The notes: generated from the letters alone by a model not told the origin. DNA of 34,485 nucleotides from Zygnema cylindricum (GCA_037447655.1 JBBHKE010000418.1:1-34485); one strand, 5' to 3'. Shown: positions 1 to 8,891, counted from the stretch's first letter. A program made the numbers and translations.

Positions 1-764
1 GGGGGGGAGAGAGAGAGGGAGGGAGAGAGAGGTAAGAGTAACAACTTAAGACTGTTAACAGGAATAAAACTAACAGACTTGTTCTTTTATTTGTCCAAAT
101 AATACATGAGTGTGTTCCGTAAACCATTCCCAGAAACAAACGAAAACTTCACAACCAAGTCCTTTTTTGAACTTTAAAACAAGACTGAAAAGAAAAACCT
201 GTTTGTGTTTCTATATTCAATTAATATTTTTTTTCTTAAAACAGGTGTGAAACTACTAGAGTATCATCTGACATATTTTCTTTAATTTCATCCTCCTTGA
301 TTTTATCCAAATAAGGAAATTCCGATAAACCATTCCCAGAAACAAGTGACAATTTCATAATGGAGCTTTTAAAAACAAAAAAAATAGGGGAGTAAACCAT
401 TAAGTATCTTTGTTTTTATCTGAATAGTACATGAGCATGTTTCCATAAAACATTCCCTGAAGCAAGTGACAACTTCACAGTTGACTTTTTTTTTGGTTTT
501 TTTTTTTTAGGTAAATATTTGACTGTATTAACTGACAGAAATTTTATTTTTTTTTTCTCCAACAATAATATATCCCCTGACATAGATCAATTTCCCAAAA
601 GAAAAAAAAAAAGCTACGGAGTTTTTCGCAAAGAAAAAAGAAAGATCAATTTCCGAAAATTGTTCTCCACAAAAGAGAAAAACCTAAAGATAAACCTCCA
701 AAAAATGATCTTCATAAAAAAACAACAAAGTAAAAAGTAAAATAATTCGAGGAGAAGCTCTTAC
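1..764. repeat. Intronic DNA with three copies of a roughly 170-nt tandem repeat
   Basis: A GA-rich tract fills 1-32. Three similar blocks lie near 85-162, 300-366 and 415-486. Each carries an accattccc(a/t)gaa segment followed by a gacaatttca-like segment. No further AFG1 exon or splice pair is visible here, so this is probably the intron after exon 11. Confidence 0.55.
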
Positions 765-855
765 TTGCAAGGGCAATAAAATCGGCGGCTCCTAAAGGAG
801 TCTCACAAAGTTCGTAAAAATGAAAATAAGCAATTCCATCAGCCGCTGAAGGCAC
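765..855 (-). CDS. AFG1: AFG1-like exon 11, last exon in window
   Basis: The acceptor is TTTTTTCAG|GTG and the donor is GCAA|GTAAGA. It encodes [20 protein letters not shown] and then [10 protein letters not shown], after which family members continue for about 60-80 residues. The polypyrimidine tract before it is an expanded CT microsatellite (about 862-897). Confidence 0.92.
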
Positions 856-3800
856 CTGAAAAAAGAGAGGGAGAGGGAGAGCGAGAGGGAGAGACATGTG
901 AGGGGAAGATCTAGTTCTGGTCACTGTCACTAGGGTAACATGACCGAATAATGAGCAAAAAATGACCAAAAGGTAACCAAGAGATGACCAGAAGATAACC
1001 AAAACATGAACAAAACATCACAAAAACATGGCCAAAACATGACCCAAAAAATCCGAATACGCCTAACGATAACTATTTTTAAAAAAAGTAGACATGTGAA
1101 AAGTACTCACATAGAGATGACAACCTAAAACATGACAAAAAACACATAGATCAAAAAATACAAGTGAGGACATGCCAAACAATAATAAAACATTTGAGAA
1201 AAATGAATGTATGAAAAGTACTCACATGGAGGTGACGACCCATAACCACATCTACTATAGTTCCCTGTCGAGGGGCTCCCTCGGTCAGCATATGGACTTT
1301 CTCATGGAGGAGACTGGAGGCATCTTCTCCCGTAAAATAAAAACCGCGTTGAACCTGGAAGAGAAACATTGTCATGTTAGAAACAACAAACTAGTATGAG
1401 GGAGGGAGGGAGGGAGGGAGGGAGGGAGGATAAACAACATACTAGTAACAGTACGGGAATAGAAAGATAATTATGTTTTCGACAACATACTAGTATCAGT
1501 ACTGGAAAGATATTGTGGTTTAGACGACATAATAGCAATAGTACAGGAATAGAAACATTATCATGTTGTAGAGAACATACAAGTATCAGTACAGGAAGAA
1601 AAACATTATCATGTTTTAAACAAAAATATAATAATAGTACAGGAATAGAAACATTATCGTGTTTTAGACGCATAATAATATACGTACAGGAATAGATGCT
1701 GTCTTGTGAAAGGTATTTTTACCAAATCAAATAAATCAATATGAAATATCTCTAGAATCAACTGGCAGTTTATGGTCCAATAATTTATTTCAACGATCAT
1801 TTTCAAGTCAATAAAAAAAACTACTAAAAACTCACCGCAGTCAAGCGGCGATAATCCGTTGGAGATCCAATTTCGTGTACGACACATCTATTCTGTTAAA
1901 AAAAAAAAAAAAAAGTTTGTGGAAGTGAGAGTTTCTCGTAAATAATTAACTTTAGCAGACAGAAAGCCAGACTTAACTTCTTATAATAAACTTTCAGGGA
2001 CTCTTTAAACAATCATAGCGTTTTAAAGCCATTTTTTCAAATTTACAGAAACTAGTGAGACTTCTCATGCAAGAATACCTAAGTTAGATAAGAACCCATT
2101 GACCCACATAAGAACTTAACTATAAGACGACAGGATGAAATGCATTTATATTTTTTTGGATATCAGGTTCATAGAATCTCATTCATTTAACATTCATCAA
2201 CCATTTGTTGATCATTTGTTAATCATCCATTAATATCCATTTTCATTCATTAATCATTCATTAATACAAGCGTCAACTAGGAGGACATACAATCTACTCT
2301 CTCCTCGGAAACACAGTTGCCAAAAACTTAAAAACCTTAAACATTCTTTACCTTCAAGAGGGCAATGAAGGGAAGAAAAAGGTCCCGTTGGAGGCCATTC
2401 TCGTAAAGACGGTCTGGAGGTCGATTTGATGTCGAAACCAAAACCTACCAAAAAAAAGAAACAGGACAAAAACATTAAGCAAAATGTCAATATCCAGAAA
2501 AAACAGCATATCTTGACTACAGAAGCCTGTTGGGTCGAGTATTAAAGATACACTTTAAATAGTTAGTAAACTAAATAAACACTTTAGAAAGATAACAAGT
2601 GTACTTTTAGCTTAGAGAAGCGAAAAAAGTGAATTCTTACCATTCCCTTGGCAAAAAGATGCCCAAAAAGTCGATTTAAAATCATCGCATCCGCGACATC
2701 TGTGACCTGAAAACACGAATGGATACGAAGCAATCATACTGTTGTTACAACATCAAAACTTTACCTTCATTTTCGAGGGTAAATTGTACAATTCGCAGAG
2801 TATTTTGAGTAATCGTTCGTACTGTTACTCATAAAACTGAAGACTTTACCCTCAACATGTGGGAAAATTTCTCTCGTTAATTATCCTATCAGAACTGTCT
2901 GAAAATACTAGAGAAAAATGCTCCTACCAGCCAATCCCTACCAAGAAACCGCTCTCACACAGCTTTAATTGCAGAAAATTGAACGACAAATTACATATTA
3001 TGATACAATAAATTATGATATAATAAATTATAATATACATAGACGATTGTTGGCTCGTTACTGACTATTAATTGCAGCAATTGTACAGTAAAAGTGTAAG
3101 ATTTTTTTAGTTCTGTATACAACTACTGCGATTACTGGCTAGTATTGCCAGTAACTGCATACATATAACAGATGTAAACTGTAAAGATTATGTTATGCTT
3201 TCCGTAAAATTCTGAGAAATGAACAAAAAGTACCAAACAAAGAACTGAAAAAAAAACAACAAAGAACAAAGGACAAAAAACTGTTGTTTATTTTTTGGTT
3301 TCAATTAGTACCATGAATTCGTCCAAACAAAGAACTGTTGTTTCCGAACTCAGTTCCGTGGCAACGGCAGCGAGAGGATCGCTAACTCCTCGGTGCTTCT
3401 GTTTTTGCAATTCAAAAACAATTTCAAAACAACAACTCTTTCTTAGTTTAACGATATAGTTTCCACTTAGGTGAACAAGATAGCTCTCTGTCTCTTAGTT
3501 TAATAAGATAGTTATAAGATAGTTTTCCCTTAAATGACCAGTAGTTTTCATGTAAATGAACAAGATAGCCGTCTCTTAGTTTAACAAGATAGCGCTCTCT
3601 TTTACTTTAGCACAATAATTTTCCCATAGGTGAACCAGAAAGGTCCCTCACTTACTTTAAAAAGATAGTTCTCACTTCGGTGCAGAAGATACACCGTAAA
3701 TCACTATTGCCGTTAATAACACTAATTTAACACTAAGTTAATGCCGAAATTTACAGTGCTTATGAATAATACATCATATGTATAAACAACATTTGCAAAA

Positions 3801-5607
3801 GTGTACCTGCAAGTGGCCGTGGACAGAAAGCATGAAATCGTGAAAATGGGTGCGTTTTTTTGGAAGCCAAGTGGGTCTGCAATCCCATAATCATTCATAT
3901 TCAAAACCAGAAAACTGTCAAAATCTTGAAAATTCAAGCAAAATTTGATTTACTTGAAAAAAAAAATCAATTTATTCACCTTCTTCAGCAAAGCAAATGA
4001 TGAAATCGACTGTTTTACTACATTTTCCTACTTGGCAAGCTGGTAAGCTCACAGACTCGAGAATATAATATGTACATAAGCATTTGGAGCCAAAAGTTAT
4101 AAAGCTTGGACTTTGACGACTCTCTGTAAGACTTTTTAAAATATCGACCAAAATAGACTTTTACAGTACTTCATTAAACATGTTCATAACATTGTTTTTT
4201 GAACAAACTTAGTAGAATATGAATCAAACAGAATAGAGTCTTACAGTTTTTCAAAATACATGTCCGTAACATCATTTTTCCCACAAACTTTTTGGAATAT
4301 GGATCATAATTGACACTTGGAGTTCTCCATAAAACATGACCATTGACATTATTTGCTGAATTTCATCCACACCATTAATTATCCATCGTATTTAGTTGAA
4401 TATGAACCCGGATAGACTCTTATACGTCTGTGACATTGTTTTCCTAGCAAAACTATTAGAATATGGATCAAAATAGACTCTTACAGTTCTTCATAAAACA
4501 TGTCCATTAACATTGTTTTTCCCGTCCCAACACCTCCCCAAAGGTATAAACCCCTCACAGAAGCCGGTTGAGGTTTTGGTAACCAACGAGACCACAAGCT
4601 CCCATTCTTCGGTTTCCTGTATACATACATAAAATGGACTCTTTTAGCTTGAAAATTCAGCTTTTTACATAGTGAAAATCGAAGAAAAGTTCCATAGAAA
4701 TGCCAAAAAGAAAATAGAACAAAGAAATAAAGATGAAGAAAATAGAGGCAGCGAAAAGAACGAGGATGCACTTTCAAAGACAGACAAGACCATAAAAATA
4801 ACTTCCAGAAGTCTAACGCCTACTAGTTCACGAAAAGCGTTTGTTGTTTGCTTAAATTTTGTAATACCAATTCGTTCAGACCTATACCCTAAAAAATTAA
4901 GTTACTGACCTTCACTCAAGGCAATAGCAAAAAAAAAAAAAAAGAATTCAACGACCTGGTAGTTACAAATTCATTCAAATCAATAACGTGAAAAAATAAG
5001 TTAAGTATGACCTTCTCTCAAGTTAATATCATTAGTGAATATCATTAAAAAACAAAACTTAATTACTGACCTATTAGTTACAAAGTGTCCATCTGCGGCG
5101 GCTCCAATCAGGACATCATAAAGAGCTTGAAGCGCCGCTAGAGCCATTTCCTGCATAAAAAAAAAGGTACATTTGTTACAATTCAAAAAAAAGTACAGTT
5201 GTTACCATTCAGAACACATCCTATAAAAAAACAGCTACAAAAAAGCTTCAAAAATATATCCTACTTTCCTCCATCGAAACTCAGTATTCGTTTTCTTAAA
5301 CTTAATGATTTTCTTAACGTCGTTGATTTTGTTAACCTTCTTGATTTTGTTATCCGTATTTATGTTCTTAACCTCATTGGTGTTCTCAACCTTGTTGATG
5401 TTCTTAACCTTAGTCTTTACCTTACAAGCTTTCTTAGACTTGTTGATTTCTCTCACCCCGGAAAGAGAAGGAGATGGAGGAGAGGTCGGGGGAAGAGGGA
5501 AGAGAGGGGTGAGAGAGGAGAGAGAAGAGAGGAGAGAGAGAGAAGGGACAGAGAGAGAGGAAAGAGGCGGAGAGTGCGGATAGAGCGGATAGAGAGGAGA
5601 GGAGAGA

Positions 5608-5652
<45 letters not shown>

Positions 5653-7288
5653 GAGGGAGAGAGATAGAGAGAGGGAGGGAGAGAGACAAAAAGAGATGGT
5701 TTTACTACCTGGTGTTGGTCTCCGGAAACCAGAGTGCCTTCTGCGATATGTTTCTGATAGGCCGCCATGGGCCCCGACCGGTAATACTGTTGGTCCTCTG
5801 AGTAGTCCGCAGCTGATAAAAAAAAAAAAAGTGATTAAAGAATGATTCATTTCTTTGAGAACACTAGGACAGGTAGTACATCATTGAATGATCGAATGAT
5901 TTGTTTTCATAAAACAGGAAAAGAAAGTATTCGGTTATTGACCGATAGTATTGCTGGTCCTTAGAGGAGTCCAGAACCGTATTTAACGAAGATAGAAGAA
6001 AAATAATGATTTATTTTATTTCGTAATACATGGAAGTTAGGAAATTTAGAAATAGGAGAGGGAGACAGAGAATTGAAAAAAAAGGTAAGTCAGGTTTTCA
6101 ACTGATGGTTGTAAGTGTTGGCACTGAATAGATTTAAAAAATATATTTTTAGTATTAATTATTGTAAACTGTTAAGTACAAGGAATAAGATTATGGGATT
6201 ATTGGGAGCTGTATTGAAAAGGAAGAATGTTTTTCTCATTTTTGATAGCAAAGGAAGAATGATTCATTGGCAAAAAAAAAAATAAAAAATAAATAAACTA
6301 GTTATTAAGATTTCTGTTGGTCCTCGCAACAGTCGAAAAATGCATTGAATGAACACACAAAATAAGAAAAAAAGAATGATTCATTTCATAATACAGGTTA
6401 CTTAAAAATTTTATTAAATTTTTTAACCAATTAGTTATATTAAATTATTAAACACAAGAATCTAAAAAACCCCAAAAATCCTCCAATCAAAAACCATCTT
6501 AAATCATCATCTCAGAGTTCCTAACAACCAGTAGAAGGGGAGAGGGGGAGAGAGAGAGAGGAGAGAAAAAGAAGGAAAGAGGGAAAGAAAGAGAGAGGGA
6601 GGGAGGAGAGAGAAAAAGGGAGAAAGTGGAGAGATAAGGGTGGGAAGAGAGAGAGAAAAAGAGAGAAAGAGGGAAGTTAGAGAGAGAAAGAGAGAGGAGA
6701 CTGAAAAAGAGAGAGAGGGAAAGCGGGAAAGAAAGAGAAGACATAAACGCCGTTTGCCGTCCAATACATATTGAAAAAAATAAAAACTAAAAGAGAAAAA
6801 GAATAAAAACTAAATGAAACAAGAAAAAAATACGAAAAAAAGAAACAAAAGAATCGAATAATATAGTGTTAAAAAATAAAAAAATAAGGGCAAAAGTAAA
6901 ACTCACCGGCTGCCGAAGAAGAAAACGGTCGTCTCGACTCCAACCCATATTGACTTCTAACCTCGGTCAAACTTTGACTTTGACTTTGACTCACTGTTAA
7001 CTCCAAATTCTCTCTCTCTCTCTTGGTCCATACTCCCTCTTCTCTCTTATTATTCGAAAAACAGTCGATTGGAAAAACTTGCCCTACATGTCCTGGTTGT
7101 GGAGGAGAAGGAGAGGAAGAAGAAGAAGAAGAAGTTTCTTGATGTAAAGGGGATACTTGTTGATGTAAGAAAACTGAGGGAAATACTTGTTGAGGAAAAA
7201 CTTGACGAGCTTCCAAAACTTTTCCTTGTTCTAAAACTTGCAAACAACGACTTGCGACAGTCAAAACTCCTTTACTGGCATTTCTCAT
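765..7288 (-). CDS. AFG1: AFG1-like mitochondrial AAA+ ATPase, 11 exons, 3' end off window
   Basis: AFG1 family P-loop ATPase (yeast Afg1, animal AFG1L/LACE1, bacterial ZapE). Known members act at the mitochondrial inner membrane in turnover of respiratory-chain subunits. Exons on the minus strand: 7288-6907, 5812-5709, 5150-5071, 4616-4485, 3876-3807, 3398-3312, 2706-2641, 2444-2352, 1892-1836, 1354-1226, 855-765. Every junction is GT..AG and every phase matches. Together they give about 430 residues containing Walker A GGVGTGKT, Walker B VLCLDEF, sensor-1 region LVSTSNR and the arginine-containing [11 protein letters not shown] block. The roughly 60-80 C-terminal residues expected for the family were not found in 1-764, so the gene runs off the left edge. 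The start ATG at 7288 is followed by a basic stretch without early acidic residues ([19 protein letters not shown]), plausible as a mitochondrial presequence. Intron contents are described in separate entries. Confidence 0.92.
940..1060. repeat. Short tandem array of (accaaaacatg)-like units in AFG1 intron 10
   Basis: Roughly 11-nt units built on acatgaccaaa recur with many substitutions between exon 11 and the duplicated exon 10 donor. It looks like slippage-type expansion. No coding or RNA signal is visible. Confidence 0.6.
1097..1127 (-). repeat. Decayed copy of exon 10 donor junction
   Basis: Positions 1097-1127 match 1212-1242 at 27 of 31 bases. The copy carries the last bases of exon 10 plus the complete donor GTGAGTACTTTTCA. 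The offset is 115 nt. The four differences are all transitions, three of them G to A on the plus strand. Confidence 0.8.
1226..1354 (-). CDS. AFG1: AFG1-like exon 10
   Basis: The acceptor is CTTCCAG|GTT and the donor is CAT|GTGAGT. Its 43 codons include [20 protein letters not shown] and VVMGRHLH, the GFYF and VVMGR signatures of the C-terminal half. Both edges have tandem copies in the flanking introns. Confidence 0.93.
1352..1700 (-). repeat. 43-48-nt tandem array built from the exon 10 acceptor side
   Basis: Units start near 1352, 1451, 1498, 1541, 1589, 1637 and 1684, each reading (g)tacaggaatagaaacatta then a tcatgtttta-like segment. The first unit covers the exon 10 acceptor itself. 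In the other copies the position of the acceptor AG reads TG (CCTGTAC instead of CCAGGTT on the minus strand). A (gagg)n tract at 1398-1430 interrupts the array. Confidence 0.78.
1836..1892 (-). CDS. AFG1: AFG1-like exon 9
   Basis: The acceptor is TTTAACAG|AAT and the donor is GCG|GTGAGT. Its 19 codons encode [19 protein letters not shown]. This wording is close to green-lineage AFG1-like proteins, which is one reason for the organism guess. Confidence 0.93.
2185..2270. repeat. (attcattaatc)-like tandem array in intron 8
   Basis: Degenerate 10-12-nt units combining cattcattaatc and catttgttgatc lie between exons 9 and 8. This is simple slippage-type sequence; nothing else is seen in this intron. 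Confidence 0.6.
2352..2444 (-). CDS. AFG1: AFG1-like exon 8 (sensor 1 and Arg-finger region)
   Basis: The acceptor is TTGGTAG|GTT and the donor is AAG|GTAAAG. Its 31 codons include [17 protein letters not shown] (sensor-1 Ser-Asn) and [14 protein letters not shown], which carries the conserved arginine expected to act in trans on a neighbouring subunit. Confidence 0.95.
2641..2706 (-). CDS. AFG1: AFG1-like exon 7
   Basis: The acceptor is TTTTCAG|GTC and the donor is ATG|GTAAGA. Its 22 codons encode [20 protein letters not shown] and then GM, directly following Walker B as in all family members. Phase is 0 on both sides. Confidence 0.95.
3233..3297 (-). repeat. Decayed copy of exon 6 3' edge
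   Basis: The 15-mer ccaaacaaagaactg at 3233-3247 repeats exon 6 positions 3323-3337. On the minus strand the copy runs directly into GTACTTTTTG, like the real donor GTACTAATTG. About 12 exon bases are missing from it. A second partial match, actgttgttt, lies at about 3280. Confidence 0.65.
3312..3398 (-). CDS. AFG1: AFG1-like exon 6 (Walker B)
   Basis: The acceptor is AAAACAG|AAG and the donor is ATG|GTACTA. Its 29 codons include [13 protein letters not shown] and the Walker B strand VLCLDEFM, which supplies the catalytic Asp-Glu. Phase is 0 on both sides. A 15-mer from this exon recurs downstream in the intron. Confidence 0.95.
3438..3690. repeat. Tandem array (tcttagtttaacaagatag...) in intron 5
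   Basis: About five degenerate 55-75-nt units share tcttagtttaacaagatag and a gtgaaca(a/g) block. The array lies between exon 6 and a small MITE in intron 5. No coding content is seen. Confidence 0.7.
3692..3758. mobile_element. Very short (67 bp) member of the TA-inserting MITE family
   Basis: The left end TA|CACCGTAAATCACTATT and right end ATTTACAGTG are inverted repeats of each other. Inner blocks (TGCCGTTAA / TTAATGCCG-like) also pair. It sits inside AFG1 intron 5. The right-hand TA is not conserved, so the exact end is uncertain. Confidence 0.5.
3807..3876 (-). CDS. AFG1: AFG1-like exon 5
   Basis: The acceptor is TTGCAG|A and the donor is CAG|GTACAC. After completing the split Leu codon it encodes [20 protein letters not shown] and then HLQ, the HFHDFML signature of the family. 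The exon is 70 nt long and exactly restores frame between exons 4 and 6. Confidence 0.93.
4150..4525 (-). repeat. Tandem copies of the exon 4 donor junction in intron 4
   Basis: The real junction is at 4475-4525. Decayed copies begin near 4155, 4235, 4312 and 4413 (spacing 62-101 nt). On the minus strand each resembles the last ~35 nt of exon 4 plus the donor. The 4155 copy keeps ACT|GTAAAAG and the 4235 copy keeps ACT|GTAAGAC; in the 4312 and 4413 copies the GT is lost. Confidence 0.82.
4485..4616 (-). CDS. AFG1: AFG1-like exon 4 (Walker A)
   Basis: The acceptor is TATACAG|G and the donor is CT|GTAAGAG. It encodes [20 protein letters not shown] followed by [11 protein letters not shown]. 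The Walker A motif GGVGTGKT binds the ATP phosphates. The 3' edge of this exon is repeated several times in the following intron. Confidence 0.95.
4896..5030 (-). repeat. Copies of the exon 3 donor junction in intron 3
   Basis: Plus-strand gacctggtagttacaaa (about 4951-4967) matches the exon 3 edge gacctattagttacaaa (5069-5085) with two mismatches, and keeps AG|GT on the minus strand. A shorter donor copy (ttactgacc) lies at about 4903. The segment gacctt(c/t)(a/t)ctcaag occurs at both 4910 and 5010. Confidence 0.65.
5071..5150 (-). CDS. AFG1: AFG1-like exon 3
   Basis: The acceptor is TATGCAG|GAA and the donor is AATAG|GTCAGT. It encodes [14 protein letters not shown] and then [11 protein letters not shown], continuing the alpha-helical region before the P-loop. 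The split codon with exon 4 makes Arg. A donor-edge copy lies at about 4951-4966. Confidence 0.88.
5165..5450. repeat. Tandem repeats (gttcttaaccttgttgat)n in intron 2
   Basis: Eight or so degenerate 18-21-nt units based on ttcttaacct(c/t)gttgatttt occupy about 5290-5445. A separate two-copy repeat (gtacatttgttacaattc / gtacagttgttaccattc) lies at 5167-5210. It is intronic with no gene on the plus strand. Confidence 0.65.
5458..5692. repeat. GA-rich microsatellite in AFG1 intron 2
   Basis: Almost uninterrupted purine tract (ga, gga, ggga units) on the plus strand, so a polypyrimidine tract on the transcribed gene strand. It creates long spurious Arg/Glu or Leu/Ser reading frames. Confidence 0.95.
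5709..5812 (-). CDS. AFG1: AFG1-like exon 2 (family N-terminal [10 protein letters not shown] block)
   Basis: The acceptor is T-rich followed by ATCAG, and the donor is CAG|GTAGTA. It encodes [10 protein letters not shown] and then [20 protein letters not shown], which matches the family's opening block (a repeated segment with a 'Y..  G.L  D..Q' pattern). Decayed copies of its 5' edge lie in intron 1 at about 5945-5978 and 6313-6330. Confidence 0.88.
5790..6390 (-). repeat. Reiterated, decayed copies of exon 2 5' edge in intron 1
   Basis: Exon 2 segment gaccggtaatactgttggtc (starting 5776) recurs at about 5940 with 26 of 33 bases matching, and partly at about 6314 (ctgttggtcctc exact). The following agaatgattcatttc (about 5839) recurs exactly at about 6372, and in variants near 6006 and 6254. 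Spacing suggests about a 165-180-nt unit repeated three or four times. Confidence 0.7.
6535..6745. repeat. GA-rich microsatellite in AFG1 intron 1
   Basis: Purine-only stretch of gaga, ggga and aaag units on the plus strand; pyrimidine-rich in the transcript. It explains the Ser/Leu-rich frames seen on the minus strand. Confidence 0.95.
6907..7288 (-). CDS. AFG1: AFG1-like exon 1 (presequence and low-complexity N-terminus)
   Basis: It encodes 127 residues plus one base. There is a basic N-terminus, a QVFP/QVSP repeat area, a run of seven serines and a QSQSQS stretch, ending RRPFSSSAA. The donor is G|GTGAGT at 6906. The family core starts only in exon 2, so this exon is mostly targeting peptide and linker. 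The exact start is inferred; no upstream alternative is clearly better. Confidence 0.8.
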
Positions 7289-7432
7289 CTTCGAAGGTTT
7301 TTATCAAAAGTTTTTTTCAAAGGTTTTTTTCAAAGGTTTTCTTCAAGGTTTTCTTCGAACTTTCTTCGGAGGTAGAATTATTCTTCGTCTTCTTCAAAGG
7401 TTTTCGAAGGTAAACTGTTTCTTCTTTGAAGA
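7289..7432. repeat. (tcaaaggtttt)n array just upstream of AFG1 exon 1
   Basis: Degenerate 11-12-nt units of tcaaaggttttt and ttcttcgaaggt lie directly upstream of the presumed ATG, in the 5' UTR or promoter. No TATA box or other core element can be assigned. Confidence 0.6.
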
Positions 7433-7898
7433 TTTTTGAGGTAAAATTTTGAAGTTTTTTGTCGCCGAATGAAATAATAATAAGACAAATGGTCCAGGAA
7501 AAATTGGCACAAAAAATCAGTGGATATGAAAAAACGGTAAATGGGAAAATCTGTAAATGTGAAAAAATCGGCGAAAGAAATGGCCTTAACACTGTGACAA
7601 CCTGTACAAAAGTCGCAACAGAAAGAAAACAAATATAAAGTCAAAGGGATGCAATTACTTAATTTGCCAAAGAAGGCGATCATACAAATTGATCATTTTT
7701 TCTTGAACTCAAAAATGTTTGGCTCGTTGTGTAATGGAAGTTAACCCTATCAAGTTTTAGAGCTCAAGATTTTAAGTTTTTAGAGAAAGTATCTTAGGCA
7801 AATTTTATATCTTAGGCAGGCAGATTTTATTGCGAACATGTAACATTACCAGTCTTTACTAATTAAGAAAATTACACCCAATTGACAAAGCTACACTA
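7433..7898. other. Noncoding, nothing recognised
   Basis: AT-rich sequence upstream of the ATPase gene. It may hold that gene's promoter, but no specific motif stands out. Short frames here have no recognisable domains. Confidence 0.5.
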
Positions 7899-8099
7899 CA
7901 TCACTGCCCATCGCTATTTGAGTTAATCACTCTAATTTCAAGTGCGTGTATTTTTGAGCCAAAATCGTAAATTAGTGTTAACAACACTATTTAAATAAGT
8001 GGTCCATAACGAGGCGCGTGGCAAAACATAATTTAATATAATTAGCATTAATAAAGTGTAACACTAATAATTCACAAACTCCAATAGCAATATAAGGTG
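7899..8099. mobile_element. MITE, TA-inserting family, core type B
   Basis: The left end is TA|CATCACTGCCCATCGC and the right end is CCAATAGCAATATAAGGTG|TA. The core with gtgttaacaacactattta and gcgtggcaaaacataat is shared with the element at 8892-9073. It is decayed but flanked by TA on both sides. Confidence 0.7.
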
Positions 8100-8891
8100 T
8101 ATCTTAGCCCAATTCTATTAGAAAAATGCAGTTTTGCAATTTATACTTATTAAGACTTTTATACCCAGTTGGCACTTCTACTTTGCAAACCAGCTTATAA
8201 TTACGATAATTGTGAACTGCTGTAAATTACATGAAATTGCAAACAACTGAGAATTACAGTACTTATAAACTGCTCTAAACTGCAGTAATTGTAAACTTCT
8301 GTATTGTACAGTAGTTTACATTACACTCTAAAATTATTAGGACCTTTATACCCAATTCACAAGTCTACTTTGAGATAACAATTTACATTTTCTTGACAAA
8401 ACTCTCCAACAATAAACAAGAAAACATGACCGTGACCACAAGATTAATAAACAAACAAACAAAAAGAATACAAGAAAACAAACAAACAAAAACAATATGA
8501 GTTAAATTAGCAAACAAACACAATACAAGATCAACAAACAGAAACATAATTTGATAGAAGTTCAATAGGCAAACAGAGTAGGAGTTCAGCTTAACTTTCA
8601 CAGTTTTTCATCACGTCTTAAAGTTAACGATGAAAACCTTATAGAGTTCACCTTCTAAGCATTCCTCAAAACTCCCGCTTCCTCCCTCCCCTCCCTCCCT
8701 CTTCCTCCCTCCCCCTTTCCCTCCCTCTTCCTCTTCCTTGTTCTTCAAACTTTTGAAACTTTTTTGCAGGTTCACTACTTTAAAAATGGAAAACTTTACA
8801 AAACAGCCCTCATGTTAGCGCTAATATTAATATACTACTACTAGAATACTACTACTAAAATACTTTTACGACAGAGTTAATACTGAAAGTA
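8100..8891. other. Noncoding AT-rich spacer with CT-rich tract
   Basis: No gene is recognised. aaacaaacaaac-type simple repeats lie at about 8445-8540, and a cctccct/cttcc pyrimidine tract at about 8680-8740. Confidence 0.55.

Noticed and set aside
5199-5801. 200-codon plus-strand frame rich in Arg/Glu, and overlapping minus-strand Leu/Ser frames
   Set aside because: These are translations of the GA microsatellite in AFG1 intron 2; only the exon 2 part on the minus strand is real.
6499-6764. Two minus-strand Ser/Leu/Phe-rich frames
   Set aside because: Products of the GA-rich tract in intron 1 with no domain.
8445-8540. aaacaaacaaac repeats as a CRISPR-like array
   Set aside because: Simple-sequence slippage in eukaryotic DNA; no conserved repeat with unique spacers.
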